A stretch of 64,000 nt of DNA from assembly GCA_021845805.1 (NCBI GenBank), contig JAJZVD010000012.1, forward strand, positions 1 through 64,000, given 5' to 3'. Each line of letters opens with the position of its first letter. Within the stretch, counting starts at the first letter, position 1. Origin of the DNA: Pseudomonadota bacterium (lineage in GTDB: Bacteria > Pseudomonadota > Alphaproteobacteria > Rhodobacterales > Rhodobacteraceae). The translations under genes and the position numbers were made by a program. Under the pieces are notes generated by a model. It was not told the DNA's origin. It searched no databases and saw only the letters and a program-made list of their open reading frames with translations. Positions 40,648-52,456 of the stretch are shown here, in pieces.

Positions 40648-41883
40648 GTGTTCCAGTCGTTCTTTCCCCGCCCGCGGCTGTTCTTTCTGTCTGCGCTGGT
40701 CTGGACCATCGTCGCCGTGGCGGTCTGGTACACGGTGGGCGAAAGCCTTGGCGCGGCGCTGGGCTTTCCGCCGGGGCCGGGCGAGGCGCGGCCGATCATC
40801 GGGCTGGGCTACTTCGTGACGCCCGACTTCATCTGGTTCTACCTGTACTGCTTCGCCTTCTTCGCGGTCTTCTTCGCCGCCTGGGCGATCTTCGCCCCGC
40901 ACCCCTATCAATGGTGGTCGGTCGCGGGTTCGGCGCTGATCATCTTCGTCGATTACTATCAGGTGCAGGTCTCCGTCGCGATCAACAACTGGCGGGGGCC
41001 GTTCTTCAACGCGGTGCAGCAGGCGCTGTCGCCCAATTCGAAGGTGACCGCGGCCGAGCTTTACGGCTTCATGGTCACCTTCGCCGAAATCGCCTTTGTC
41101 GCGGTCGCGGTCTATGTGCTGACCCGGTTCTTCACCAGCCATTTCGTGTTCCGCTGGCGGACCGCGATGAACGACTACTACATGGCCCGCTGGCCCGAGG
41201 TGCGCGGGATCGAGGGCGCCTCGCAGCGGGTGCAGGAAGACACGATGCGCTTTGCCTCGATCGTCGAGGGGCTTGGCCTGTCGATGATCGACTCGATCAT
41301 GACGCTGTTCGCCTTCCTGCCGGTGCTGGCCGCGCTGTCGCCAAATGTCACCGCATTGCCGATCATCGGCGAGGTGCCGGAACCGCTGGTGGTGGCGGCG
41401 ATCTTCTGGTCGGTCTTCGGCACCTTCCTGCTGGCCTTCGCGGGTATCCGCCTGCCGGGGCTGGAATTCCTGAACCAGCGCGTCGAGGCGGCCTATCGCA
41501 AGGAACTGGTCTACGGCGAGGATCACGGCCACCGCGCCGATCCGATGACGGTGCGCGAACTGTTCGGGCAGGTGCGGCGCAGCTACTTCCGCCTTTATGC
41601 CCACTTCGTCTACTTCAACTTCTTCCGCAGCATGTACGGGCAGGCCGACAACATCTTCGCCACCCTGATCCTGATTCCGACCATCGCGGCGGGCAAGATT
41701 ACCTTCGGGATCTTCCAGCAGATCCTCGGCGCCTTTGGGCAGGTCTCAAGCTCGTTCCAGTATCTCGTCTATTCGTGGTCGACGATCGTCGAGCTGCTGT
41801 CGATCCACAAGCGTCTGCGGGCGTTCGAGGCGCAGTTCGCGGGCCGCGCGCAGGACCGGATCGAAGCCGCGCCCGAGGTCTGA
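40648..41883 (+). CDS. SbmA/BacA-like family transporter
   Basis: [18 protein letters not shown]-type N-terminus; [28 protein letters not shown]...[36 protein letters not shown] start. Confidence 0.93.
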   Translation: MFQSFFPRPRLFFLSALVWTIVAVAVWYTVGESLGAALGFPPGPGEARPIIGLGYFVTPDFIWFYLYCFAFFAVFFAAWAIFAPHPYQWWSVAGSALIIFVDYYQVQVSVAINNWRGPFFNAVQQALSPNSKVTAAELYGFMVTFAEIAFVAVAVYVLTRFFTSHFVFRWRTAMNDYYMARWPEVRGIEGASQRVQEDTMRFASIVEGLGLSMIDSIMTLFAFLPVLAALSPNVTALPIIGEVPEPLVVAAIFWSVFGTFLLAFAGIRLPGLEFLNQRVEAAYRKELVYGEDHGHRADPMTVRELFGQVRRSYFRLYAHFVYFNFFRSMYGQADNIFATLILIPTIAAGKITFGIFQQILGAFGQVSSSFQYLVYSWSTIVELLSIHKRLRAFEAQFAGRAQDRIEAAPEV

Positions 41884-43527
41884 TCACTCGGCCGCCTTCA
41901 GCCGACTTTCCACCAGAAGCCCCTCCTCGTCGAGGATGGGATAGGCGACCGAGGCGACATGCGCGTTGATCCGTTTCAGGTCGCGCAGCATGTCGAGGTG
42001 CAGCGACGAGGTCTGCAGGCTGTCGGTCTGCCCGCCGCGCAGCCGCTGGAAGTGGCGCTCGGCCGACTCGCGCTCCATCCGGCGGATGTCGACCTTGGCT
42101 TCCACCAGCTTGCGGGCCAGCGTCTTGTCGCGGCTCATGAAGATCGTCTGGGCGATGCGCATGTTTTCCTGCGTGGTCAGGAACAGCGCCGTCAGTTCGC
42201 GGTAGCCTTCGTCGGAAAAGCGCAGGCCCAGGCCCACCTTCTTTTCCACCTGCCCCGACAGCCCCTTGTCCAGAATGTCGCCGATGTGTTCAAGGTTGAT
42301 CACATAGTCCAGCACCGCGATGGCGCGGCGCTTCTCGGTCTCGCCCCCGGCGGGGCCCAGGCGGGCCAGGTAGACCTTCACCGCCTGTTGCAGCGTGTCC
42401 ACGCGGTCATCCAGTTGCGCCACCTCGCGCAGGGGCAGCGGGTCGTTGGTGCGGAAGGCGGTCATCACCAGCACCATCATCCGTTCCACAAGGTCGCCGA
42501 TCGCCAGCGCCTCGCGGCTGGCGCCGGTCAGCGCCAGCACGGGCTGTTGCAGCGCCGCGTCATCCAGCCAGCGCGGGGTTTCCGCGTCGGTCGCCGCCTC
42601 GTCCGGCACGGCCCGCGCCATGGCGCTGCCCAGAAGGCCCGCAAACGGCGCTGTCACCGCGGCCAGCACGATGTTGAACGCCAGATGCGCGGCCACCGGC
42701 AGGCCCGCCCCGGCAGCCCCCTCTGCGGCCAGCGCGGCGCCCAGAACCCCGGCCAGCGGCATCGCGATCAGGCAGCCCGCGCCCCGCACGGCCAGGTTGC
42801 CCAGCGTCACGCGCCGCGCCGCCGCCCCGGCCTTCAGCGTCGCCAGCACCGGCGGGATCGCCCCGCCGAAGTTCGCGCCCAGCACCATCGCCACCGCCAG
42901 CGCGGGCGTCAGGCTGCCATGCGCGGCCAGCGGCAGCAGCAGCACGATCACCGCCAGCGACGAGGCGCAGAGCACCGCAAGCCCCGCGGCCACCGCGAAG
43001 GCCACCGGCCAGGCCCCGTCCAGCAGCCCCAGGAAGGCCGCCAGCGCCGGGGAATCGCGCATCGGCGCCGAGGCTGTCTCCAGCAGCGTCACCGACAGCA
43101 ACAGCAGGCCCGCCCCGATCAGCGCCAGCCCCAGCCCGGTGGCCCGGGGCGTCTTGCGTCGCCGCAGCAGGTAGCCGACCGCGATCAGCACCGGCGAGAT
43201 CGCGGTGATCCCGGCCGAGACGAACCAGGCTGTCAGCGCCGTGCCAAGGTTGGCCCCCAGCAGCACGATCTGCGCCTTGCGGCCGGCGATCATCCCCTGT
43301 GCCGCAAAATCCGCCGTCATCAGCGCCGTGGCGGTCGAGGACTGCATCCCGATGGTGGCCACCAGCCCCGACAGGAAGGCGCGCACCCCGTTCCGGGTGC
43401 CCAGCCCCAGCACCATGCGAAGGCGCAGGCCAAAGCCTTCGGTCGCGCCGTCACGCACAAGGCGGAGACCGAACAGAAGCAGGCACACGGCACCCGCCAG
43501 GTTGAGCAGGACGGTGAAGGATTCCAA
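41884..43527 (-). CDS. Na/Pi cotransporter family protein with C-terminal PhoU-like domain
   Basis: LLFGLRLVRDGATEGFG...GMQSSTATALMTADFAAQGMI...LGANLGTALTAW. Confidence 0.94.
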   Translation of the reverse strand: MESFTVLLNLAGAVCLLLFGLRLVRDGATEGFGLRLRMVLGLGTRNGVRAFLSGLVATIGMQSSTATALMTADFAAQGMIAGRKAQIVLLGANLGTALTAWFVSAGITAISPVLIAVGYLLRRRKTPRATGLGLALIGAGLLLLSVTLLETASAPMRDSPALAAFLGLLDGAWPVAFAVAAGLAVLCASSLAVIVLLLPLAAHGSLTPALAVAMVLGANFGGAIPPVLATLKAGAAARRVTLGNLAVRGAGCLIAMPLAGVLGAALAAEGAAGAGLPVAAHLAFNIVLAAVTAPFAGLLGSAMARAVPDEAATDAETPRWLDDAALQQPVLALTGASREALAIGDLVERMMVLVMTAFRTNDPLPLREVAQLDDRVDTLQQAVKVYLARLGPAGGETEKRRAIAVLDYVINLEHIGDILDKGLSGQVEKKVGLGLRFSDEGYRELTALFLTTQENMRIAQTIFMSRDKTLARKLVEAKVDIRRMERESAERHFQRLRGGQTDSLQTSSLHLDMLRDLKRINAHVASVAYPILDEEGLLVESRLKAAE

Positions 43528-43566
43528 GGCGTGCCTTTGCAGAAGGGCCGGAGGGAACCGGACTTG

Positions 43567-43585
43567 TTGTCATAATTCTGTTACA
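43567..43585 (+). promoter_or_regulatory. Pho-box-like direct repeat TTGTCAT-AATT-CTGTTAC
   Basis: 7-4-7 spacing (11-bp period), about 40 bp upstream of the Na/Pi cotransporter start. Confidence 0.55.
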
Positions 43586-43683
43586 AATCGGCCGGTGTCG
43601 CGCCCGTGTCAATGCCCGCTTGCGTGATCGGGCGGAATGGGCGCGCCCCGGTCGGTCGGGCCTCGTGACCGGGCACACCCATG

Positions 43684-43712
43684 AAAAAGGGCGCGGCAAG
43701 GATGCCGCGCCC
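43684..43712 (-). terminator. Rho-independent terminator downstream of gabD
   Basis: Minus strand GGGCGCGGC-ATCCTT-GCCGCGCCC-TTTTT. Confidence 0.88.
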
Positions 43713-43736
43713 GCAGCCGTGGTGCCTGCGCCGCCC

Positions 43737-45215
43737 CTAGACCGACAGGCAGATGTATTTCATTTCCAGATAGTCCTCGATCCCGTGGTGGCTGCCTTCG
43801 CGGCCAAGCCCGGATTGCTTGACCCCGCCGAAGGGGGCGACCTCGGTCGAGATCAGGCCGGTGTTCACCCCCACCATGCCATATTCCAGCGCCTCTTGCA
43901 CCCGGGTGATGCGCCCGATGTCGCGGGCATAGAAGTAGCTTGCCAGACCGAAGATCGTGTCATTGGCCAGCCGGATCGCTTCTTCCTCGGTCTCGAACTT
44001 GTAGAGCGGCGCGAGGGGGCCGAAGGTTTCCTCGTTCGACACCTTCATGCCGGGCGTCACGCCGGTGACGACCGTGGGCTGGAAGAAGGTGCCGCCCAGC
44101 GCGTGCCGTCCGCCGCCGACCACGATCTTGCCGCCGCCCGCCAGCACGTCGGCGATGTGCTCTTCCACCTTCGCCACCGCGGCTTCGTTGATCAGCGGCC
44201 CCAGGTCGGTGCCCGCCACCAGCCCGTCGCCCACGTTCAGTTTTTCCACCGCCGCCGACAGCTTCGCGGCGAAGGCGTCATAGACGCCGGCCTGAACGTA
44301 GATGCGGTTGGCGCAGACGCAGGTCTGCCCGTTGTTGCGGTATTTGGAAATCATCGCCCCCTCGACCGCCTTGTCCAGGTCGGCATCGTCGAAGACGATG
44401 AAGGGCGCGTTGCCGCCAAGCTCCATGCTGCACTTCATCACCTGATCCGCCGCCTGCCGCAGCAGGATGCGGCCCACCTCGGTCGAGCCGGTGAAGGTCA
44501 GCTTGCGCACCACCGGGTTTTCGCAGAACTCCTTGCCGATCTCGGGCGAACGGTTCGACGGAATGACCGAGAAGATGCCCGCGGGCACCCCGGCGCGTTC
44601 GGCCAGCACCGCGATCGCCAGCGCCGACAGGGGCGTATCCTCGGCGGGTTTGGCGATGAAGGCGCAGCCCACCGCCAGCGCGGGGCCGCACTTGCGGGTA
44701 ATCATCGCATTGGGGAAGTTCCACGGCGTGATCGAGCCCACCACGCCGATCGGCTGCTTGATGACGGTGATGCGCTTGTCGCGCTGGTGGCCGGGGATGG
44801 TTTCGCCATAGACGCGCTTGGCCTCCTCGGCGAACCATTCGATGAAGCTTGCGCCATAGGCGATCTCGCCCTTGGCCTCGTTGAAGGGCTTGCCCATCTC
44901 GGCGGTCAGGATGCGGGCCAGATCGTCCTGATTGGCCATCATCAGGTCGAACCACTTGCGCAGGATGGCGGCGCGCTCCTTGCCGGTGCGGGTGGCCCAC
45001 TCCTTCTGCGCGCCTTCCGCCGCCGCGATGGCGCGGGCGGTTTCGGCGCGGCCGAGGTTCGCGACATGGCAGATCACGTCGCCGCGTGCCGGGTTCAGCA
45101 CCGGGAAGGTGCTGCCGTCATCGGCATCGACCCAGGCGCCGCCCAGATAGGCCTTGGTGACCAGAAGCGAGGGGTCTTTCAGCAACGCGCGCAGATCGGT
45201 AACGGAATCGAGCAT
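43737..45215 (-). CDS. gabD: NAD(P)-dependent succinate-semialdehyde dehydrogenase
   Basis: ALDH fold with ITPWNFPNAMITRKCGPALAVGC...LTFTGSTEVGRILL...SMELGGNAPFIVFDDADLDKAVEGAM...NNGQTCVCANRI. Confidence 0.92.
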   Translation of the reverse strand: MLDSVTDLRALLKDPSLLVTKAYLGGAWVDADDGSTFPVLNPARGDVICHVANLGRAETARAIAAAEGAQKEWATRTGKERAAILRKWFDLMMANQDDLARILTAEMGKPFNEAKGEIAYGASFIEWFAEEAKRVYGETIPGHQRDKRITVIKQPIGVVGSITPWNFPNAMITRKCGPALAVGCAFIAKPAEDTPLSALAIAVLAERAGVPAGIFSVIPSNRSPEIGKEFCENPVVRKLTFTGSTEVGRILLRQAADQVMKCSMELGGNAPFIVFDDADLDKAVEGAMISKYRNNGQTCVCANRIYVQAGVYDAFAAKLSAAVEKLNVGDGLVAGTDLGPLINEAAVAKVEEHIADVLAGGGKIVVGGGRHALGGTFFQPTVVTGVTPGMKVSNEETFGPLAPLYKFETEEEAIRLANDTIFGLASYFYARDIGRITRVQEALEYGMVGVNTGLISTEVAPFGGVKQSGLGREGSHHGIEDYLEMKYICLSV

Positions 45216-45340
45216 GGGGGCCTCCATGAAACGGGATGCGTCATGGAAACCACCCGGCGGCGGCATTGTCCAGCCGGGCAGGGGCTGGCCCTTGCCCGCC
45301 CGACCGGTCTAGGATCGCCCCGCAAGAGGAGAGCCGCGCG

Positions 45341-46135
45341 ATGGACGACCCCGATACCGCCTATTCCAACGGCCGCTTCATTCCGGGGGCCGAGACCTAC
45401 GCCCCCCGCTGGGCGGCCGAGGCCGAGGCGTTCCGCGCGGCCCTTGGCCCCCGCGCGCGGCTGGGGCTGGCCTATGGCCCCGGCGCGCGGCAGTGGCTGG
45501 ACCTGTTCCTGCCGGAGGGCACGCCGACGGGGCTGATGGTCTTCATCCACGGCGGCTACTGGATGAGCTTCGGCCCGCGCGACTGGTCGGGCTTTGCCCA
45601 GGGGGCGCTGGACCGTGGCTGGGCCTGCGCCATGCCGGGCTATACCATCGCGCCCGAAGGCCGCATCGCCGCGATGACGGCCGAGGTCGGCCGCGCCATC
45701 GCCCATGCCGCGGCCGAGGTCGCGGGGCCGATTGCCCTCACAGGCCATTCCGCGGGCGGCCACCTGACCGCACGGATGTTCTGCGAAGACGCCCCCCTGC
45801 CGCCCGAGGTGGCCGCGCGGCTTGTCACCGGGGTTCCGATCTCGCCCCTGTCGGATCTGCGCCCGCTCTGCGCGACCGCAATGAACGCGACGCTGAAGAT
45901 CGACGCGGCCGAGGCGCTGGCCGAAAGCCCCGCGCTCCTGCCGCGCCGGGCGGGGGGGCGGGTCACCGTCTGGGTGGGCGGGGCCGAGCGGCCCGCCTTC
46001 CTCGATCAGGCGCGCTGGCTGTCCGACGCCTGGGCCTGCCCGGCCCACATCGCGCCGCGGCTTCACCACTTCAACGTGATCGACGATCTGGCCCGGCCGG
46101 ATTCGCGGCTGATCGAGACGCTGCTCGACTTATAG
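45341..46135 (+). CDS. Alpha/beta hydrolase (arylformamidase/esterase-like)
   Basis: VFIHGGYW motif, GHSAGGHL nucleophile elbow. Confidence 0.87.
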   Translation: MDDPDTAYSNGRFIPGAETYAPRWAAEAEAFRAALGPRARLGLAYGPGARQWLDLFLPEGTPTGLMVFIHGGYWMSFGPRDWSGFAQGALDRGWACAMPGYTIAPEGRIAAMTAEVGRAIAHAAAEVAGPIALTGHSAGGHLTARMFCEDAPLPPEVAARLVTGVPISPLSDLRPLCATAMNATLKIDAAEALAESPALLPRRAGGRVTVWVGGAERPAFLDQARWLSDAWACPAHIAPRLHHFNVIDDLARPDSRLIETLLDL

Positions 46136-46690
46136 GCCGAACTTTTCCAGCCCGGAAAAGTCGATCTTCTGCAGCAGGGGCAGCATCTTTTCCGGATCGG
46201 CCCCCTGCGCCTGCACCAGCACCTGCGTGCCCACCAGCGCCGAAAGCGTGCCATCCTGGTTGAGGAACTTGCGGTCGCCCACCTTCACGATCTTGCCCAT
46301 CTGGGCCATCATGACCGTGTTGCCCAGGATGGTCGCCATGGATGCCACCATGCTGTTGTTGGCCATCAGGGTGATCTTGAATTCGGTGTCACCCTCGGCA
46401 TAACTCGCCTCGGCGCCCACGCCGCCGCCCAGCACGTTCAGGCCCTGGTTGATGTCCGCGGTGTCGGTGCGGGTCCAGCCATCGGGTGCGGCGGGCAGAA
46501 AGGCCGCAAGCGCGCCGCCGCGCTTGGTCTGCATCAGTTGCTGGGCATAGGCGGCCGCGTCCATCGCGTCCTTCACCTTGCCCGCCTGATAGGCGGCAAG
46601 CGCCCCCTTCAGGCTGTCCTCGATCTCGTCGGCCAGGGCGACACCGGCGATCAGGGTCAGAACGGTCGTCATCAGGAAAATGCGCTGCAT
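46130..46690 (-). CDS. Hypothetical periplasmic protein
   Basis: Signal peptide MQRIFLMTTVLTLIAGVALA. Confidence 0.65.
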   Translation of the reverse strand: MQRIFLMTTVLTLIAGVALADEIEDSLKGALAAYQAGKVKDAMDAAAYAQQLMQTKRGGALAAFLPAAPDGWTRTDTADINQGLNVLGGGVGAEASYAEGDTEFKITLMANNSMVASMATILGNTVMMAQMGKIVKVGDRKFLNQDGTLSALVGTQVLVQAQGADPEKMLPLLQKIDFSGLEKFGL

Positions 46691-46750
46691 GGGGACCTCC
46701 CGCGGAAATGCGGCGATGCTACGCCCGCCGCACGCGGTGGGGCAAGCCGC

Positions 46751-47716
46751 TCAGCCGAAGCGCGTGACCCAGGCCGGTTGCAGATCGCCCGGCTTCGGCG
46801 TGGCCAGCCATACGGCCCGGGCGATGGCGCGGGCCAGGCAGCAGGCGGCGGCATGGCCCAGCAGGTAGGCGTCGGTCGCCGGATCGGGCAGGGGTTTCGC
46901 CCCCGTGGCGGCGGCAAAGACCAGATCGCCGTCGAATGGGGTATGCGACGGCACCAGCGCCCGCGCCATCCCGTCCTGCGCGGCGGTGGCCATGCGCAGC
47001 GCCTGCGCCTGGGTCAGCACGGCATCGGTGGCCACGATCGCGATGGTCGTGGCCTCGCCCATCCGCTTGCCCGGTGCGGGCTCGGCCGCCGGGGCGAAGG
47101 CCCGCGCCACCCCGCGCCCGCCGAACTCGGCCGCGAGTTCCCAGGGCGCGGCCCAGAACGCCGGCCCGTCGTCGACCGTGGCCTGCCCCAGCGCATTCAC
47201 CGCCACCAGCGCCCCCACCGTGATCCCGTTGTCCAGCACCGCCGAGGCCGAACCCAGGCCCCCCTTCAGGTTGCCCGTCGTGGCCCCGGTGCCCGCGCCG
47301 ACGCTGCCCAGCGCGAAATCGGCCGCCGCTGCCCGCAACGCGGTCAGCCCCAGCGCCTTGTAGGGGTTCACCGTCCAGTCCTTGCGCCCGCCGTTCAACA
47401 GGTCGAACAGGATCGCACCGGGCACGATGGGCACCCGCTGGTCGCCCACCGCATACCCGCGCCCCATCGCGCGCAGCCCGTCGGCCACCCCCGAGGCGGC
47501 ATCAAGCCCAAAGGCCGATCCGCCCGACAGCACCAGCGCATCCACCTCTTGCACCAGCCGGTCGGGCGCCAGCAGGTCGGTTTCGCGCGTGCCGGGCGCG
47601 CCGCCCATCACATGGACCGCGGCGACAAAGGGCCGCTCGCCCACCAGCACCGTCGCGCCCGACCGCAGCCGTTCGTCCTGCGCGTTGCCCACGCGCAGCC
47701 CCGCCACATCCGTCAT
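46751..47716 (-). CDS. P1 family peptidase (DmpA/BapA-like aminopeptidase fold)
   Basis: MTDVAGLRVGNAQDERLRSGATVLV...VLSGGSAFGLDAASGV...GSVGAGTGATTGNLKGGLGSAS. Confidence 0.92.
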   Translation of the reverse strand: MTDVAGLRVGNAQDERLRSGATVLVGERPFVAAVHVMGGAPGTRETDLLAPDRLVQEVDALVLSGGSAFGLDAASGVADGLRAMGRGYAVGDQRVPIVPGAILFDLLNGGRKDWTVNPYKALGLTALRAAAADFALGSVGAGTGATTGNLKGGLGSASAVLDNGITVGALVAVNALGQATVDDGPAFWAAPWELAAEFGGRGVARAFAPAAEPAPGKRMGEATTIAIVATDAVLTQAQALRMATAAQDGMARALVPSHTPFDGDLVFAAATGAKPLPDPATDAYLLGHAAACCLARAIARAVWLATPKPGDLQPAWVTRFG

Positions 47717-47748
47717 CAGGTTCCTTGGCCCCGGCCTCACGAGCCTCT

Positions 47749-47806
47749 CCCCATTTTCTGTCTGCAAATATCCCGCGGGGGTCCGGGGGCGCGAAGCCCC
47801 CGGTCC
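47749..47806 (-). repeat. Intergenic repeat copy C (hairpin + ATATTTGCAGACAGAAAATGGGG)
   Basis: Reverse complement GGACCGGGGGCTTCGCGCCCCCGGACCCCCGCGGGATATTTGCAGACAGAAAATGGGG; same architecture as the other copies. Confidence 0.78.
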
Positions 47807-47812
47807 GTCCCG

Positions 47813-48553
47813 TCAGATGCAGCGCCCGCCATCCACTTCCAGCGCCGCGCCGGTAATCATCGACGCCTCGGGCGAACACAGGAACACCGCCGCGGCCCCC
47901 ATGTCGGCCGGGGTGGAAAACCGCCCCAGCGGGATCGTGGCCAGGAACTTCGCCCGCATCTCGGGCGTGTCCTCGCCCATGAAGCTTTTCAGCAGGGGCG
48001 TTTCCCCGGCCACCGGGCAGATCGCGTTCACGCGCACGCCCGCGGGGGCCAATTCCACCGCCATCGACTTCGTGGCGGTAATCATCCACCCTTTCGAGGC
48101 GTTGTACCACGAAAGCCGCGGCCGCGGGCTGAGCCCGGCGGTCGAGGCGACGTTGAGGATCGCGCCCGCCTGCGCCGCCTTCATCCGCGGCACGATGTGG
48201 CGCGCGGTCAGAAAGACCGATTTCGCGTTGACGGCCAGCACCCGGTCGAACTCGGCCTCGGCCACGTCCTCCATCGGCTGCGGCAGGTGGGTGATGCCTG
48301 CGTTGTTCACCAGGATGTCGAGCGTGCCGAAGGCGCCGAAGGCGGCCGCGGCCATGGCTGCGACGCTTGCGTTGTCACTGACGTCCACCACCTGCGCCAG
48401 CCCGCCCACCTCGGCCGCGACCGCCTCGGCGGCAGCGCGATTCAGGTCGGCCACCATCACCCGCGCCCCCTCTGCCGCAAAGGCGCGCACGATGCCCGCC
48501 CCAAAGCCCGAGCCGCCGCCCGTCACGATCGCCGTCCTGCCCGCCAGCCGCAT
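47813..48553 (-). CDS. SDR family oxidoreductase
   Basis: RTAIVTGGGSGFGAGIVRAFAAEGARVMVADLN...NNAG...YNASKGW. Confidence 0.94.
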   Translation of the reverse strand: MRLAGRTAIVTGGGSGFGAGIVRAFAAEGARVMVADLNRAAAEAVAAEVGGLAQVVDVSDNASVAAMAAAAFGAFGTLDILVNNAGITHLPQPMEDVAEAEFDRVLAVNAKSVFLTARHIVPRMKAAQAGAILNVASTAGLSPRPRLSWYNASKGWMITATKSMAVELAPAGVRVNAICPVAGETPLLKSFMGEDTPEMRAKFLATIPLGRFSTPADMGAAAVFLCSPEASMITGAALEVDGGRCI

Positions 48554-48595
48554 CCCGTCCTCCCGCTGCCTGCGATCTTTCGCAGAAAAATCGCC

Positions 48596-50033
48596 CTATC
48601 CGTGGTGCGCCGCAACCGTCTTCAGCACCGAAAAGCCGTAGAGCGCCTCGAACCCTTTCTCGCGTCCGTGGCCCGACAGGCCCACGCCGCCGAAGGGCAG
48701 TTCCACCCCGCCCCCCGCGCCATAGTTGTTCAGGAACACCTGCCCGGCCCGCAGCCGCTTCGCCATGCGCAGCGCGCGGCTGCCGTTTTCCGTCCAGCAG
48801 CCGGCAACAAGGCCGTAGCCCGTGCCATTGGCGATGGCGGTCGCGTGATCCTCGTCGTCGAAGGGGATCACCACCTGCGCGGGGCCGAAGATCTCCTCTT
48901 GCGCCAGCCGGTGATCGGGGCCCACGTCGGCCAGCAGCGCGGGGGCCACATAATGCCCGCCCGCGGGCGCCCCCTCCACCACCTGCCCGCGCGCGGCCAG
49001 GGTCAGATCCCCGGCCAGCGCCAGAAAGCCTTCCACCAGCGCCTTCTGCCGGGCCGAGATCAACGGCCCCACATCAAGGTCAGACAGCGCCGGGCCCACC
49101 TTCAGCGCGCCGTAGCGGGCGGCCATGCGGTCCACCACCTCGGCGTAGCGGCTGCGTTCCACCAGGATGCGGGATGCGGCGGAACAGGTCTGCCCGGCGT
49201 TCTGGATGCCCGCGTTCACCAGGAAGGGCAGCGCGCGGTCCAGATCGGCATCGGCAAAGACCACCTGCGGGCTCTTGCCGCCCAGTTCCAGCGTGACCGG
49301 TACCACATTGCGCGCCGCCGCCGCCTGCACCAGTTGCCCGACCCCGACCGAGCCGGTGAAGCTCAGGTGCCGCACCCCCGGATGCGCGGTCAGCGCGGCG
49401 CCCGCCTCCTCGCCCAGACCCGGCACCACGTTCAGCGCGCCCGCGGGCAGCCCCGCCTCTTCCGCCAGCCGCGCGAAGGCCAGCGCGGTCAGACAGGCTT
49501 CCTCGGCCGGTTTCAGCACGCAGGCGTTGCCCATCGCCAGCGCCGCCCCGACCGACCGGCCGATGATCTGCATGGGATAGTTCCAGGGCACGATATGGCC
49601 CGTCACCCCATGCGGCTCGCGCAGGGTGTAGACGGTGTAGCCGTCCAGATAGGGGATCGTCTCGCCCATCAGCTTGTCGGCGGCGCCTGCGTAGAATTCC
49701 ATGTAGCGGGCCAGCGCCAGCGCATCGGCGCGCGCCTGCTTCAGCGGCTTGCCCACGTCGGTGGCCTCGATCACCGCCAGGTCATCGGCCCGCGCCAGAA
49801 CCAGCGCGCCGATCCGGGCCAGCACCCGGCCGCGTTCCGCCGCGGTCATCCGCCCCCAGGGGCCCGCCAGCGCCGCCTCGGCCGCAGCGACCGCCGCGTC
49901 GATCTCGGCCGCGCCGCCGCGGGCGATGGCGCCGATCGCGGCCCCGGTCGAGGGGTCTTCCAGCGGCAGGGTCTCGGGCAGGGTCAGCCAGCGCCCCCCG
50001 ATGAAAACCTGCGCCGGGTCGAACCACAGGCGG

Positions 50034-50044
<11 letters not shown>
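48596..50044 (-). CDS. Aldehyde dehydrogenase family protein
   Basis: HIVPWNYPMQIIGRSVGAALAMGNACVLKPAEEACLTAL...LSFTGSVGVGQ...TLELGGKSPQVVFADADLDRAL...NAGQTCSAASRI. Confidence 0.94.
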
Positions 50045-51625
<1,581 letters not shown>

Positions 51626-51629
<4 letters not shown>

Positions 51630-52456
51630 GCCTGCCGCCTCAGCCGCGGGTCCATCAGGTCGCGCAGCCCGTCGCCCAGCAGGTTCAGCCCCAGCACCGT
51701 CAGCACGATGGCCAGCCCCGGAAACAGCGCAAGCTGCGGCGCCAGACCCATCAGCGTCTGGCTGTCGGCCAGCATCCGGCCCCAGCTTGGCGTGGGCGGC
51801 TGCGCGCCAAGGCCGACATAGCTCAGCCCCGCCTCGGCCAGGATGCCAAGGCTGAACTGGATGGTGCCCTGCACGATCAGCAGGTTCGCCACGTTCGGCA
51901 GGATGTGTTCCACCGAGATGCGCGCCCCCCGCTTGCCTGCCAGCCGTGCCGCGCGGATGTAATCCAGCGTCCAGAGGCTGAGCGCGCCGCCGCGGGTCAC
52001 CCGCGCGAAGACCGGGATGTTGAAGATCCCGATCGCCAGGATCGCGTTCACCGCCGAGGGCCCGAAGACCGAGGTGATCAGGATCGCGATGACAAGCGAG
52101 GGGAAGGCAAAGACCAGATCGCCGCCGCGCTGGATCACCTCGTCGATCCACGAGCCGCGGGTGGCGGCCGCCCAGAGGCCCAGCGGCACGCCCGCCCCCA
52201 TCCCGATGCCCACCGCCACGATCGCCACCGCGATCGAGGTTCGCGCGCCGACCATCAGTTGCGCCGCCACGTCGCGGCCGAACTGGTCGGTGCCCAGCCA
52301 ATGCGCGGCCGAGGGCGGGCGCAGTTTCTGCGCGATGTCCATTGCGGCATAGGGCCAGGGTGTCCAGACGAAGGACAGCAGCGCCATCGTCACGAAGGTG
52401 CCCGCGAGCACCGCCCCCAGCCACAGGCCGACGCGCCGTCTGGTGCCCCGCCTCAT
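51626..52456 (-). CDS. ABC transporter permease (DppC-type)
   Basis: HWLGTDQFGRDVAAQLMVGARTSI...EAGLSYVGLGAQPPTPSWGRML. Confidence 0.94.
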
